Below are positions 31,642-42,388 of a stretch of DNA of 64,000 nt, one piece after another. The notes beneath the pieces are model-generated. The model saw only the letters and a list, made by a program, of their open reading frames with translations, was not told the DNA's origin and ran no database searches. Source of the stretch: Gigantopelta aegis (lineage: Eukaryota; Mollusca; Gastropoda; Neomphalida; Peltospiridae); NCBI RefSeq assembly GCF_016097555.1, contig NC_054713.1, forward strand, positions 9,359,109 to 9,423,108, written 5' to 3'. The number at the start of each line of letters is the position of its first letter. Position 1 is the stretch's first letter. Position numbers and translations under genes: made by a program.

Positions 31642-32717
31642 ATTTGGTGATGCAGGTCTATATAATGAACGACAATCATTTTGTGACTGACAGAACAATG
31701 AACGACCATTGTCAGAGCATTCTTTGGTTATCTTGGCCACAGTCAAAACCATGCATTGTCGATATATTGCATTTCCAGGAAGTACAGTCGCTTAGTAACT
31801 ACCATGCAAAAATCTGACTGCAAACCAATATGAGTTATCAGCCTTGTTATCATTTTTACCAGCGTTTCTTTATTGATAGTGGTATATATGGCAGCAGCTA
31901 GATTATTTTCCTTTTTTTTCTCTCGTCCATATTTCGAAATAACCATATGTTACTCTCTCAACAGCCGTAGTTTAAAATGCGTTGACGTGTCATTAAACAG
32001 ACATTCATTCGCTTTCCTTTGAAACGGGAATAATTCAATGATAAGTGTACTGAACGGGATCGATCCTGCGGTCTCTGGCCTCTCGGGCGGAAGCTCCTTT
32101 CAAGAGAGAAATTAACAGCAGCTGTTACATACGAAGTAGTCAATAATTGATCTTAAAGGAAAAATAACTAGAACTATATACGAGTACTCTTTGTTACGAC
32201 TACTTTGACAAACCTGTACTAATATCCTAACGGTAAAATAGCCAATAGCCAAATAGGCTGGAGGTCGTGGGAGTTGGTGGATATTCGGATTATTTCTATC
32301 GCCGTAGTGAAGAAAATATTTCAGTTTTTATATTGTTGGGGTTTCTTGGTTGTTTTTGTTAGGGGTTTTTGTTGTTTATTTTCATGTGTTTATTCGTTTA
32401 TAACCATCCACAAATTAGGGTATAATATTATTTAAATGCAACTTGATTGTTTGTTGTTACTTCTTTCTCTTTCTCTTTATATATATATATTTTTTTTTTT
32501 TTTTTTTTTTTTTGTGTTTAGGGACAGGTGTTTTTTGTTTGTAGGGTTTTCTTTTCTTTTTACAGGTATTGTTCGGGTTTTGGGGTTTGTTTGTTCTTGT
32601 TGCTTTTGTTGCTGTGTTGTTGGAGAGGGGGGGGGGGGGGTGTTATTGTTATTTGTATAGTTTGGGGGGGGGGGGTATTTTACGGGGTGGGGATTCTTGA
32701 TTCTATATAGTGCTCTG

Positions 32718-32985
32718 TGAAAAACTGCATGTAAATGATCGGCTATTGAATGTCAAACATTAGGAAATCCTGACACGTGGTGTTCAACGGAAACCAGCAA
32801 ATCTTTCCACACTGACAGGACAGCACATAACACGGCTTTTGATACATCATTAGTTGAGCATTGATTAGGACGGGGGAAAAACCCAATGGGTCGACGATGA
32901 GGCTCGATCATACGATCCAAATACCTCAGGTGGACGGACGATCTATCAACTGATCTAAATTCCGCCCTGTCATTAAAACAAAACT
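32718..32985 (-). mobile_element. SINE family D (left arm)
   Basis: On the minus strand, a distinct tRNA-like head (AGATCAGTTGATAGATCG-like, GATCGAGCC B box), shared core and tail-2 sequence (GACATTCAATAGCCGATC). Same insertion as 54,463-54,745 in the right arm. Confidence 0.7.
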
Positions 32986-33000
32986 CCTTTCCTTGTACAA

Positions 33001-33290
33001 GGAAGGAAAGAAATGTTTTATTTAACGACGCACTCAACGCATTGTATTTACTGTTATAATATGGTTAAGAACCACACAGATATTGAGAGCGGAAATCCGC
33101 TGTCGCCACTTCATGAAGTACTCCTTTTGATTAACAGCAAGGGATCTTTTATATGCACCATCCCACAAACAGGATAGTACATACCACGGTCTTTGTTACA
33201 CAAGTTGTGGAGCACATGCTTGAACGAGAAATAGCCCGACGTGAATCGATCCTAGATCGATCGCGCATCAGTCGAGCGCTGTACCGCTAC
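33001..33290 (-). mobile_element. SINE family A (left arm)
   Basis: Tail 1 at 33,001-33,035, core, and a head ending near 33,290 (AGCGGTACAGCGCTCGACTG on the minus strand). Paired with 54,150-54,445 in the right arm. Confidence 0.75.
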
Positions 33291-33745
33291 CTTGTATTAG
33301 TGTTTTAATTCTCTTTCTTCAAATCTCTGGATTGTGCCCATTACATCGTGCTTGAACTTTAGATGGATATATTCCATAGGGCCACAGTGGGAAGTTAAAT
33401 GATTTATTGTGGTCGAGGACAGGTTTTAATTACTTAAATACACATGCTATGCGTGCGATGCAAAAACATTTGTAATAAGATAGATTTAGTCTGCGTAATA
33501 CAATATGCTAAATTACCTGACTCTACAAAAGTGTAAATCGATGTTTGTAAAACGGACTGCCAGACACAGATTTCCGTTGCCAATGTCGGGGTCTTTATTT
33601 TATCTAGATCAGGTCTTACAATGGTGTAAATCCAATACATCTTTTTGCGATACTGATATGAATTGTGTTTAGATAACTCTAGATTTGTATTTGTATACAT
33701 TTGTAAAACGTTGGGAGAGGCCATAATATAGGCTTACGCATGACT

Positions 33746-34077
33746 CAGAGGCGGATCCAAGACTTTGTAAGACGGGGGTCACAATTTGAGCTGAGCTTCC
33801 AAAGGGAGCGATATCTGTAAGGGAGTCGGGAGGAAATTTTTGAAATAAAGATAATGCCCGGAGACGCGTTTTCAGGGCTAATGAGTGTTTGTTGTTTTTT
33901 TAATCAGTAAAAGGGGTATTTCAAATAGGTGACCCCATAAGACCCCCCTCCCCGCTCTCTAGATCAGGCAATGCGTGTTGGCCGATCGAAAAACGCATAT
34001 CATTTGACGATAAATCAGGCGCGTGTGCACTGGGGTTTTTTTTTTTTTTGGGGGGGGGGGGGGTCGAACCGCCCTTG
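33746..34077. mobile_element. hAT-like MITE (left arm)
   Basis: Ends CAGAGGCGGATCCAAGAC and GGGGTCGAACCGCCCTTG are imperfect inverted repeats. A G/T-rich run lies near the right end. Same element at 53,435-53,704 in the right arm, where the run is pure C. Confidence 0.6.
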
Positions 34078-34420
34078 CTCCAAGCACATTTTCCTCCTTT
34101 TTTAAAAATATATTTTTCTGAAAAACATGATCTGACACACACCCTACACCCACCACCGCCTCAAAAAAACAACAACAAACAAACAAACAAAAAAAAAAAA
34201 AAAAAAAAAAAAACCACCCTCGATCACTAGTGTAGACACTCCCATCTGCAAAATTTCCAGCACGCGCGTCTGTGAATAAATACTGTTTAAACCATAATTT
34301 GTGTTTTATTGTTTGTGTTTTATTGTTTGTGCTTTGAACCTTAATGTTAGACACCAAATAGCCGTAGTTTAAAATGTACGGAGGTGTTGTTAATCGAAAT
34401 GTGCTTTTCTTTTTCTTTTT

Positions 34421-34796
34421 GGGCTATTTTTCGTTCTATCCAGTGCACCACGACTGGTATAACAAAGGCTGTGGTATGTATTATCTTGTCTGTGGCGTCT
34501 GTAGCTCAGTGGTAAAGCTCTCGCTTGATGCGCGGCCGGTGTGGGATCGATTCCCGTCGGTGGGCCCATTGGGCTATTTCTCGTTGCAGCCAGTGCACCA
34601 CAACTGGTATATCAAAGGCCGTGGTATGTGCTATTCTGTCTGTGGGATGATGCATATAAAAGATCCCTTGCTACTAATGGAAAATTGTAGCGGGTTTCCT
34701 CTCTAAGACACTGTCAAAATTACCATATGTTTGACACCCAATAGTCTATGATTAATAATCAATGTGCTCTAGTGGTGTCGTTAAACAAAACAAACT
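34421..34796 (+). mobile_element. SINE fragment followed by a full SINE family C
   Basis: 34,421-34,498 is a core fragment (GTGCACCACGACTGG). 34,499-34,796 is a complete copy: head CTGTAGCTCAGTGGTAAAGC, B box GGGATCGATTCCC, core, and tail 2 (CTCTAGTGGTGTCGTTAAAC, AAAACAAACTT). It marks the inner border of the left arm. Confidence 0.8.
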
Positions 34797-35061
34797 TGGT
34801 ATCGGTATCTTTATCGATTTGATATCAATACCAAATGCCATACCGATACGGAGGTAAATCAGTTGAATGGATCTACCGAGCTGGTTCGATCCTGCGACGC
34901 AAACACATTAAGCGAGGACTCAACCGATCGAGTTAATCCCGCCCCACAATTATAAGTAGTGCAAGTTATATAATATTTGCATACTCTAGGTGGCGTTTTT
35001 TTTTCCTTGTTTTTTTTTGGGGGGGGGGGGGGGGGTTGGGAGGGGGGTTGGGGGGGTTGGC

Positions 35062-35118
35062 ATCTAATAGCCGATGATAAATAAATGAATGCGCTCTAGT
35101 GGTGGTGTTTAAACATAA
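35062..35118 (+). mobile_element. SINE tail-2 fragment
   Basis: Only the last part of the C-type tail (CATCTAATAGCCGATGATAA ... CTCTAGTGGTGGTGTTTAAA). Preceded by G-rich runs at 35,018-35,057. Confidence 0.65.
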
Positions 35119-35638
35119 CAAACTGTTTTTTGTTGGAGGGGTTTTGTTGGGGTAGTTTTTTGTGTTGGTATTTGGGGGAGGTGTTCTCTTAATAATTTGA
35201 GGTTTGTCCGGGGGGGGGGGGGGTGTATCCCACTGCCCCTTTCCTTGTTCTCTGTGAATTCCATCTTATTTCTTCCCGATCTGACAACTCCTCAACGTCT
35301 TTCGCTGTCAACCCCCACATCCCAGTCCTTGTCTCTACAACCAAGGCAGGTGCTTGTCTCTTGTGGCTATCCGTGCCACACACCTGTCATTCCCCCATCA
35401 GCTTTAGCTGTGGGCTTTGTCTGACCACTCCGGAGAGTGTGCAGTAGTTACTTCTGGCCTTAAGAAGCACGTGTAACCACCTACTATGTTCCATTACTAC
35501 AGCCGGTCGTGGGTCAGACCAGCTTTATTAGCGACCGAGGACGAGGAGGCCATGTGGCTGCAGGGTTAGTACAGAGACTGCACCCGTGGAGAAGGAAGTT
35601 GAGACAGACAGGCTATTGGGTAGACCGCTCTGAAGATA

Positions 35639-37121
35639 TACTCTTCAAAAGAAGAAACGCAAAACCACATTGTCGTAACATTTGGAGAATTGATTTAATT
35701 ATTGAATGGTGAGTCCGATAATTACCAAATGTTGCAGGATTGTTCACAATTCACTCTAGTCCATTGTGAGTAAGTGATAGGACACACCACCAAGGTCAAG
35801 GTCATCTGGAGTCAATACCGGGTGTGGCCTCCGCGTGTGTTGACAACTGCCTGGCACCGCCTGCCCATTGAAGCAACCAGAGTACGGATGACGTCCCGGG
35901 GATGGTGGCCCACTCGGCCTGCAAGGCTGCTGCCAGCTCGGGCAGGGTCTGGGGCTGTGGTTGTTGCTGTCGGAGGCGTCGGTCCAACTCGTCCCATAGA
36001 TGCTCAATTGGGTTCTAATCCGGTGATATCGATGGCCAAGGAAGGACATTAATGTTGTTGTTCTGTAGGAAAGCCGTTGTGAGACGTGCTGTGTGAGGCC
36101 TGGCGTTGTCATGTTGGAACACTGCGTTGGCGTTGGCCATAACTGGAACGATGTGTGGCCGGAGGATCTGGTCATTGTAGCCCTGTGCATTCAGGTTGCC
36201 CTGCACGTGGACCAGGTCAGTTCTGCCAGTGTGTGAGATGGCTGCCCACACCATGACACTACCCCCGCCGAATCTGTCCACTTCCTGCACGCAGTTCACC
36301 ACGACGCCTATACACGCGACATCTTCCATCATGACGTCGGAGCAGAAATCGGGACTCGTCACTGAACCACACCTGTCTCCATCGCAGTTGAGGCCATTGT
36401 CGATGAATCTGGCACCACTGCAGTCGGAGTCGACGGTGTTGTGGTGTTAAGATGACACCTCGAACTGGACGTCTGGCACGAATTCCTACCTCACGTAGGC
36501 GGTTCCGTACGGTCTGGTCGGATATCCTGCGCAAACCTGGTATTGCTGCGGCTGTGGAGGTGGCAGTAGTCAATCGTTCCCGAAGGTGGCGTACCCGGAT
36601 GTAGCGGTCCTGCCCGGGGGTAGTGACCCGTGGTCGACCGGATCTAGGGAGGTCACGTGTTGATCCATGTTGCTGGTAACGGTCCCACAGTCTGGAGATG
36701 GTGCTTGGGGACACATGGAATGCCCTGGCAACGGCCGTTCTGGATTCGCCTGCGTCTAGTCGGCCGATGGCATTGTTTCTCTGCGGTTCACTGAGACGTG
36801 GCATGTCCTGGATTGTCAACTGTCGGCCAGATACAGAGGCCAGGCAAGCGAACACCCTGCACTTTTATACTGTCGGTGTTCATGTTGCACGTGCAGACAA
36901 CGCACGTGCAGTGGTGACATGGTTTGCACGTGGCTGCGTTTTTGCGAATATTCACATTTTGGAACTTTATTGTACAGTAGCTGCGTTTTATCGAATGTAA
37001 CCGTGGGAATGTGTTTGGGACATGCAATGACCTTATATTCACAAAGCATGAACCGGTAGGAAACATAAAATCGGAGTTATAACCCATTTGTACCCTTTTG
37101 CGTTTCTTTTTTTGAAGAGTA
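35639..37121 (-). mobile_element. Tc1-like DNA transposon, whole length but inactive
   Basis: About 1,483 bp with inverted ends TACTCTTCAAAAGAAGAAAC and GTTTCTTTTTTTGAAGAGTA, flanked by TA on both sides. It contains one transposase reading on the minus strand. It sits inside a SINE-F copy. Confidence 0.92.
35812..36804 (-). pseudogene. Tc1-family transposase, DD34E, broken
   Basis: Cut-and-paste transposase. The likely start is the ATG at 36,804 (MPRLSEPQRNNAIGRLDAG). N-terminal helix-turn-helix pair (RTAVARAFHVSPSTISRLW, then DQTVRNRLREVGIRARRPV), GRPR-like box (SGRPRVTT), first catalytic Asp in FSDESRF, GGGSVMVWAAIS, second Asp in FQHDNARPHTA, then SPD-stop-NPIEHLWDELDRR. Counting the stop as a residue, 34 positions separate the second Asp from the Glu. 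Three breaks are visible: a frameshift near 36,310, TAG in place of the usual Leu codon after SPD (near 36,016), and a lost base near 35,898. Recognisable along its full length, so fairly young. Confidence 0.92.
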
Positions 37122-37437
37122 TAGTTGGAGGAAACTGAGAGAAAGGGTCGAATCAGATTGAAATCGTAGGAGAAATTGGGATTTTTTTTTTTATATTAAG
37201 ATAATGAGAATTGTAGGCAGAGGGTGATAGATGAGAAAGATTAACGTGTGAGCCAGCTTTGACGGGATTTGAACCACTGTCGTCAGCTTGTCCAGCAGGC
37301 TTATCTACTAGACCAATATATAATTTGAGTTTATAATTGGTATAATTTGTTTTTAACAGTGAGGGTAAAAACATTTCTAACGCGACGTGTTTGCCCTTTT
37401 AATAACTGGTGATACATAACATGACTTGTTCTTTCAG

Positions 37438-37612
37438 TTCTATCGACCCGCTGTCTGCCCTGAGCAAGTGTGTCAATGTACTGAGTTACTACAACAAGAT
37501 GAACGGACAGGGACTGTTGCTGCTAAGTAAGAAACCGATCTTGAACGTGCAAAAGACTTTATTCGTTCCAGGAGTGAAACAAATGTTGGCAAGAGGCTTT
37601 ATTACTGCAGAC
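37438..37612 (+). CDS. Candidate internal exon, unrecognised
   Basis: A 175-base segment open in one frame, with a strong acceptor (GTTCTTTCAG) and a good donor (GTGAGT). It encodes SIDPLSALSKCVNVLSYYNK, then MNGQGLLLLSKKPILN and TLFVPGVKQMLARGFITAD. The composition looks like a soluble globular protein rather than a translated repeat, but I do not recognise the family and see no partner exon within a few kilobases. Phase: one base before the first full codon, none left at the end. Confidence 0.35.
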
Positions 37613-37662
37613 GTGAGTTCATACTTTACAGTAGCCCCTATTACAGTCTAAGGGGGGGGGGG

Positions 37663-37835
37663 GGGGGCGTAGCCCAGTGGTATAACGTTCGCTTGATGCG
37701 CGGTCGGTCTAGGGTCGATCCCTGTCAGTGGGCCCATTGGGCTATTTTCGTCCCAGCCAGTGCACCAAGACTGGTATATGAAAGGCTGTGGTATGTGCTA
37801 TCCTGTCTATGGGATGGTGTGTATAAAAGAAACGC
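37663..37835 (+). mobile_element. SINE 5' part, A/C-type head
   Basis: Head CGTAGCCCAGTGGTATAACG and core up to TATCCTGTCTATGGGATGG; the tail is missing, so family A and C cannot be told apart. Preceded by a run of 15-17 G. Confidence 0.75.
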
Positions 37836-37942
37836 ATTAAACCCTGAGATATGTGTATTTCTTTAAGTGAGATTCTGATACTTCTCCGGGGGGTACGGCC
37901 CTTGTATGACGTAACTCGTCACAAGTGATATCCTGCTAGTAG

Positions 37943-38095
37943 CAGGGCCCATATTTTCGAAGCAATCTTAGCCTACGATATCGTAAAATCGTCCTAAACT
38001 ATAACGTCACTGTGGCGTGTGCTGTAGTGACGCCACTAACTTCGATCATTTTACAATTTCGTAGCGCTAACATACCTTCGAAAACATGGGCCCTG
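37943..38095. mobile_element. Palindromic MITE (CAGGGCCCAT ends)
   Basis: A 153-bp element; CAGGGCCCATATTTTCGAAG and CTTCGAAAACATGGGCCCTG are nearly perfect inverted ends, and the interior is also self-complementary (ACGATATCGTAAAATCG with CGATCATTTTACAATTTCGT). No clear target duplication. Confidence 0.75.
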
Positions 38096-38126
38096 GATAT
38101 GACTTTGCTTTATCCGTCATCATATT

Positions 38127-38242
38127 CAGTGGCGGATCCAGAAAATCCATTTATGGGGGCCCCAGTGACATGATGTGGAATGCCAAGGGAACTTTGGGGG
38201 AGGTTTGGAGGGGGATCGTAAAAAACAAATCCACCATCCCCT
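38127..38242. mobile_element. Start of a hAT-like MITE lost in the gap
   Basis: Begins CAGTGGCGGATCCAG, a typical hAT MITE end. The expected complementary end is not visible after the run of N. Confidence 0.4.
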
Positions 38243-38442
38243 NNNNNNNNNNNNNNNNNNNNNNNNNNNNNNNNNNNNNNNNNNNNNNNNNNNNNNNNNN
38301 NNNNNNNNNNNNNNNNNNNNNNNNNNNNNNNNNNNNNNNNNNNNNNNNNNNNNNNNNNNNNNNNNNNNNNNNNNNNNNNNNNNNNNNNNNNNNNNNNNNN
38401 NNNNNNNNNNNNNNNNNNNNNNNNNNNNNNNNNNNNNNNNNN
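38243..38442. other. Assembly gap, 200 N
   Basis: Exactly 200 N. The flanks both carry TCCCCT, hinting that the ends may overlap in a G/C-rich tract such as those inside the hAT MITEs nearby. Confidence 0.99.
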
Positions 38443-38715
38443 TCCCCTATTAACTTCCTTGCCACAGTCTAGATTCTGCCCTGCACAGGCACCTATGTAG
38501 CCTAACCTAAAATTTATTTAGTTCATTCATATTCAATTGGTGGTTTGGCATATTTTAAATTAAGTTTTAAACACGCTGTCCTGAGTACACATTTGAGCCA
38601 TTTTGGCGGCTGTCTGGGTCAGAGACTAGTTAGGATTGTTTTTCTCTCTCATGCCCGGTTGTTGGCGCAATATCAAGTCTGTGGTTATCAGTAGCAGTGA
38701 TTCTATGTGAGAAGG

Positions 38716-39412
38716 GGCCGGACGTAGCCCAGTGGTAAAACGCTTGTCTGATTCGCGGTCGGTCTAGGATCGATCCCCGTCAATGGGCCCATTAGGCTAT
38801 TTCTTGTTCCAGCCAATGCAACACAACTGGTATATCAAAGGCCGTAGTATGTGCTATAGTGTGGGATGGTGCATATCAAACATCCCTTACTGCTAAAATT
38901 GTGGTTTCCTCGCTAAGACCGGTCTCGGTGGCGTCGTGGCAGGCCATCGGTCTACAGGCTGGTAGGTACTGGGTTCGGATCCCAGTCGAGGCATGGGATT
39001 TTTAATTCAGATACCGACTCCAAACCCTGAGTGAGTGCTCCGCAAGGCTCAATGGGTAAGTGTAAACCACTTGCACCGACCAGTGATCCATAACTGGTTC
39101 AACAAAGGCCATGGTTTGTGCTATCCTGCCTGTGGGAAGCGCAAAGAAAAGATCCCTGCTGCCTGTCGTAAAAAGAGTAGCCTATGTGGCGACAGCGGGT
39201 TTCCTCTCCAAATCTGTATGGTCCTTAACCATATTTCTGACGCCATATAACCGTAAATAAAATGTGTTGAGTGCGTCGTTAAATAAAACATTTCTTTCTT
39301 TTCCTCGCTAAGACCAATGGACGAAATTACCAAAATGTTTGACACCCAATAGCCGATGATTAATAAATCAATGTGCTCTACTGGTGTTGTTAAAGAAAAC
39401 AAACTTTAACCG
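38716..39412 (+). mobile_element. SINE family C interrupted by a SINE family B
   Basis: Head GACGTAGCCCAGTGGTAAAA, core, then the inserted SINE-B (38,921-39,300), then tail 2 (GACACCCAATAGCCGATGAT ... GTTGTTAAAGAAAACAAACT). The interrupted parts join cleanly once the insert and one target copy are set aside. Confidence 0.88.
38921..39300 (+). mobile_element. SINE family B with perfect 15-bp target duplication
   Basis: E-type head (GGTCTCGGTGGCGTCGTGGC), core, and tail 1 with (TTTC)n. Flanked by TTCCTCGCTAAGACC at 38,906-38,920 and 39,301-39,315. The perfect duplication indicates a recent insertion. Confidence 0.93.
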
Positions 39413-40326
39413 TTTTCGATATGAGCGTCGCGGTGTTAACGTAACCGCACCAAAAAACTGTGTATATCGAACACACTCCTCTCCCAAAGGCGTGTTTATT
39501 TATTTATTTACTTATTTTTTTTTTTATCTAGTTCAAGAAGACTACACTCTGAATCTGTTTTCATGAGGGGTTTTTTTTTCTACTGACGTCACCTAGTTTT
39601 GTCAGGTGTATCTACTATTCAGCATGTAGCTTTTACTTGTATCTATAATACAACATAATGCCTAATATTTTCCCCAATGACCACAATGAACATTTGTAGT
39701 TTTTATGGCTAGACAATATTAACAGTAACTGGAACACTGGAAAAATATATACAATTAATGAGTTGAAATGTATAGAGACACAGACACACACACACACACA
39801 CACACACATATATTGTCACAGTATGTTGATTATAATATTTGGAGGTGAAGGTGCGGCTATTGGGGGTGGCAGGAGGCACTTGTATACAATAAAATATCAT
39901 GGATATCAGATAGGGAAAATTCGGGGAAAATACAGGGAATTTTAATTTGATAATTCTGTGAGTACCCTGCCTACCCCTTCTCCTCCTAATCTCTCTAACA
40001 CACATAGCTAGACCAATATGATAACTATTTTAGAATGTGACCTGCCCTAACCATTATTTATATGCTGGCTGTTTAGTTCAATACAATTTACACAGATGTA
40101 TCAGGTGTAGCTAGTCTGTATATAAATATATTAATAATTACCGCCCTTACCCCCACCCCCCTTCCCGTCCCTATCCACTCTCTCTCCCTTCTCCCTCCCT
40201 CATCCCTCTAACGAACCAATATAAGATAACAATTTCAGTATATTACCTGTCCTATTAACCATTATTTAAATGTAAGATTCAGTTTACAGTAAAAACCTAC
40301 ACACGTCTGCAATGGGCGTTAGGTCA
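39413..40326. other. No gene seen; (CA)n run
   Basis: AT-rich sequence with a (CA)n at 39,782-39,809 and pyrimidine-rich runs at 40,145-40,205. Open frames at 39,709-40,005 are microsatellite-derived. Confidence 0.4.
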
Positions 40327-40670
40327 TGTCATATCAGGTCATAGGGTTTTACGTGCACATTCAGAACAAGCTGTTGTAGCGCACGCCCGTCGTGGGCACA
40401 AGAGCCGGCCTTGGCCGGCTCCTCCGTCCATGACAGGAAAGGTGGGGGGAGGGGAGAGGAGGGACCGTCTGCACTGGCAGGTGCAAGGGAGCACCAGCAG
40501 CCCGATCGAATCGGTAGCAGGCGGGTGGGGGTGGTGGTGGTGCTATGGAATTTTGAATGGAGCCGTTAATGCCAAAGAGAAAGGGGTGCGCAATTTTGAT
40601 TGAGGAAATTTGGCGCAATTTTGATCGGTCGGTCGAAAGGTAAATGACCGAGCTAATATAGGTTTTGATA
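40327..40670 (+). repeat. Dispersed repeat G, copy 1
   Basis: About 340 bp with AGGGTTTTACGTGCACATTC, GTGGGCACAAGAGCCGGCCT, GGTGCAAGGGAGCACCAGCA and TTGATCGGTCGGTCGAAAGG. Clearly the same as 47,727-48,035, in the same orientation. GC-rich centre, no tRNA-like head or inverted ends that I can define. Confidence 0.8.
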
Positions 40671-41386
40671 TTATTAAATCGAGAGTAGCTCTGGGCGTTA
40701 GCCGTCTGCTCTCTTCAAATATCACCGACATTGAGCGTGTGCACACAATCGTAACGTCACAGATTGAGGCTGCGCGAGCTTCGCTGTATATTTACCATGT
40801 ATCCAAACTTCCCGTTTCAAAGCCTAGCATATACCGCAAGACGTGACCCATAGCGAGTTTCTTTTCGTCACAAGGTAGGAGTACATACATGTAGTTTGTA
40901 GTGATAAAGGTGTTGTCAAAACCGTAATTATTTCGAAATAGAGCTAGATTATCCTTTATAATTAGATAGTAAGGGGCATAGGCCATATGGTACTTTGGCA
41001 GACGCAGGTGAAATTAATTAACATTCTGACGTAACACCCTACCTATATATATGGCGTAAAGAGTTGAAAGAGTGCAGTAGAAATTGCTTCACATAGACCT
41101 ACGTGTATTGATTGCTATTCCGAATTCGTAGTGTTAAGACTTGGCCTGTTTCAAACATTTGGGCCAGTTCCAGCTTTTGAAACCTTGGGTGTAGCTAGGT
41201 CATAATAACAAGTCATGTAATTAATAATCCACAATCTCACCAACTCCTCAACCAACATAATATATAACAAACAAAACAAACCTCAACTAGGTGCACGTGT
41301 ACCTAATTTCGAGGTTCCTTTGAGCACTAATTATTCCCATAATCAACATTTGTAACCGCTCACGACACTCGGCAATGCCGTGGAGG

Positions 41387-41417
<31 letters not shown>

Positions 41418-42186
41418 TTATCATTATTACTTTTGTGTGTGGATTTTTTTTTTTTACCACGGTATGGTTTTTGCCGTGGACATACTTTTTTCCCCACGAG
41501 TAATGTCTAGACAAAATGCTGCGAAAATCTAACGGTAATTAAACGTAGGAGAGTAATTTATCGTAGTTGTTAACAATGTGGTTCGTGCCATATGGTTCGG
41601 AATTTAATAAAACGAGTGGAATTGGGGGACCATTATAACGGATTGATGTAACCTGCAAATACTTTATTTCAGTTACAGGTTGTACTATACCAAATAAAAT
41701 CCCATAGGCGACCATGTTACGTTTGTGTTTAAAAACACTATATACAATATATCAACCAGGGTACCTTTCATGGCTCATTTTCGATATAACCAGATGTTTT
41801 TACAACACCCCTAGTTTCGCACAAAATTTGAGTACTTTTTTTACAGGTACCCCATACATGTTCCAAGCACAGGGCTACTTGACACAGTACTACTAGATGA
41901 AATAAAATTGCATATATTTTAAGCCCAAATTAAACAATTTTTTTTTACAACCAACACACTGACATTTATAACCAATCACAGGACTTGTGGTGTTAACTTC
42001 TCTATCAAATGTTCCGCGCACCTCGAACTTTGACCCAGCCGGAAATTATTTGGTTTAGTGCTACCTACACCCTTACTGGACAGAACTCTTTGACGAAATT
42101 AGATAGTGTGCCCACGGCAGGTGTGTTTGAAAATTATTTTGATGGAAGCACGTCAATAAATGAACCATATCCATATGATACTAAAA
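40671..42186. other. No gene recognised
   Basis: Contains poly-T runs at about 41,386-41,412. A plus-strand open stretch at about 40,665-40,845 (IKSRVALGVSRLLSSNITDI, then ERVHTIVTSQIEAARASLY) continues from repeat G without clear splice borders, so it is noted but not called. The rest is AT-rich. Confidence 0.35.
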
Positions 42187-42342
42187 CAGTGGCGTAGGCA
42201 GGATTTTGTATTGGGGGGGGGGGGGGGGGGAGGGGCACCTGTGTAGTGGGATATGACACAGGAACCTTTTTAATGTTATTAATAAGCGAAAAGGTAAAAA
42301 TTTCCTGGGATGGACCCCCTGCCCCATCCACCTTTGCCCCCC

Positions 42343-42377
<35 letters not shown>

Positions 42378-42388
42378 CTACGCCACTG
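42187..42388. mobile_element. hAT-type MITE with 8-bp target duplication and G/C runs
   Basis: A 202-bp element with inverted ends CAGTGGCGTAGGCAGG and CCGGCTACGCCACTG, flanked by TACTAAAA and GACTAAAA (7 of 8 match). A run of about 19 G near the left end faces a run of more than 30 C near the right end. Confidence 0.88.

Larger units (their letters stand above)
25612..34420. repeat. Left arm of a large inverted duplication
   Basis: Reverse-complement match to 53,145 to beyond 64,000. Anchors: exon 1 of the transporter (30,352-30,598 with 57,755-58,001), exon 2 (28,092-28,319 with 61,398-61,625), exon 3 (27,014-27,223 with 62,661-62,869), SINE-A (33,001-33,290 with about 54,445-54,150) and a hAT-like MITE (33,746-34,077 with 53,435-53,704). 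Exons are 96-99 percent identical by eye. The inner border is near 34,420, where AAATGTGCTTTTCTTTTTC ends at a SINE. Confidence 0.95.
35226..37318 (-). mobile_element. SINE family F split by a Tc1-like transposon
   Basis: Reading from 37,318 on the minus strand, the head (GGTCTAGTAGATAAGCCTGC, GGTTCAAATCCCGTC) and body match the copy at 7,582-8,138. The body is interrupted at 37,121/35,639 and resumes down to about 35,230 (GGCACGGATAGCCACAAGAG-like). This explains the paired open frames around 35,200-35,450. Confidence 0.75.

Noticed and set aside
33921-34357. Open frames with polyproline/polylysine at 33,921-34,357 and 53,344-53,745
   Set aside because: Both are translations of the same hAT-like MITE and its homopolymer run in the two arms.
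40665-40845. Open stretch IKSRVALGVSRLLSSNITDI as an exon
   Set aside because: It is continuous with repeat G at its left side and has no convincing acceptor or donor; left uncalled.
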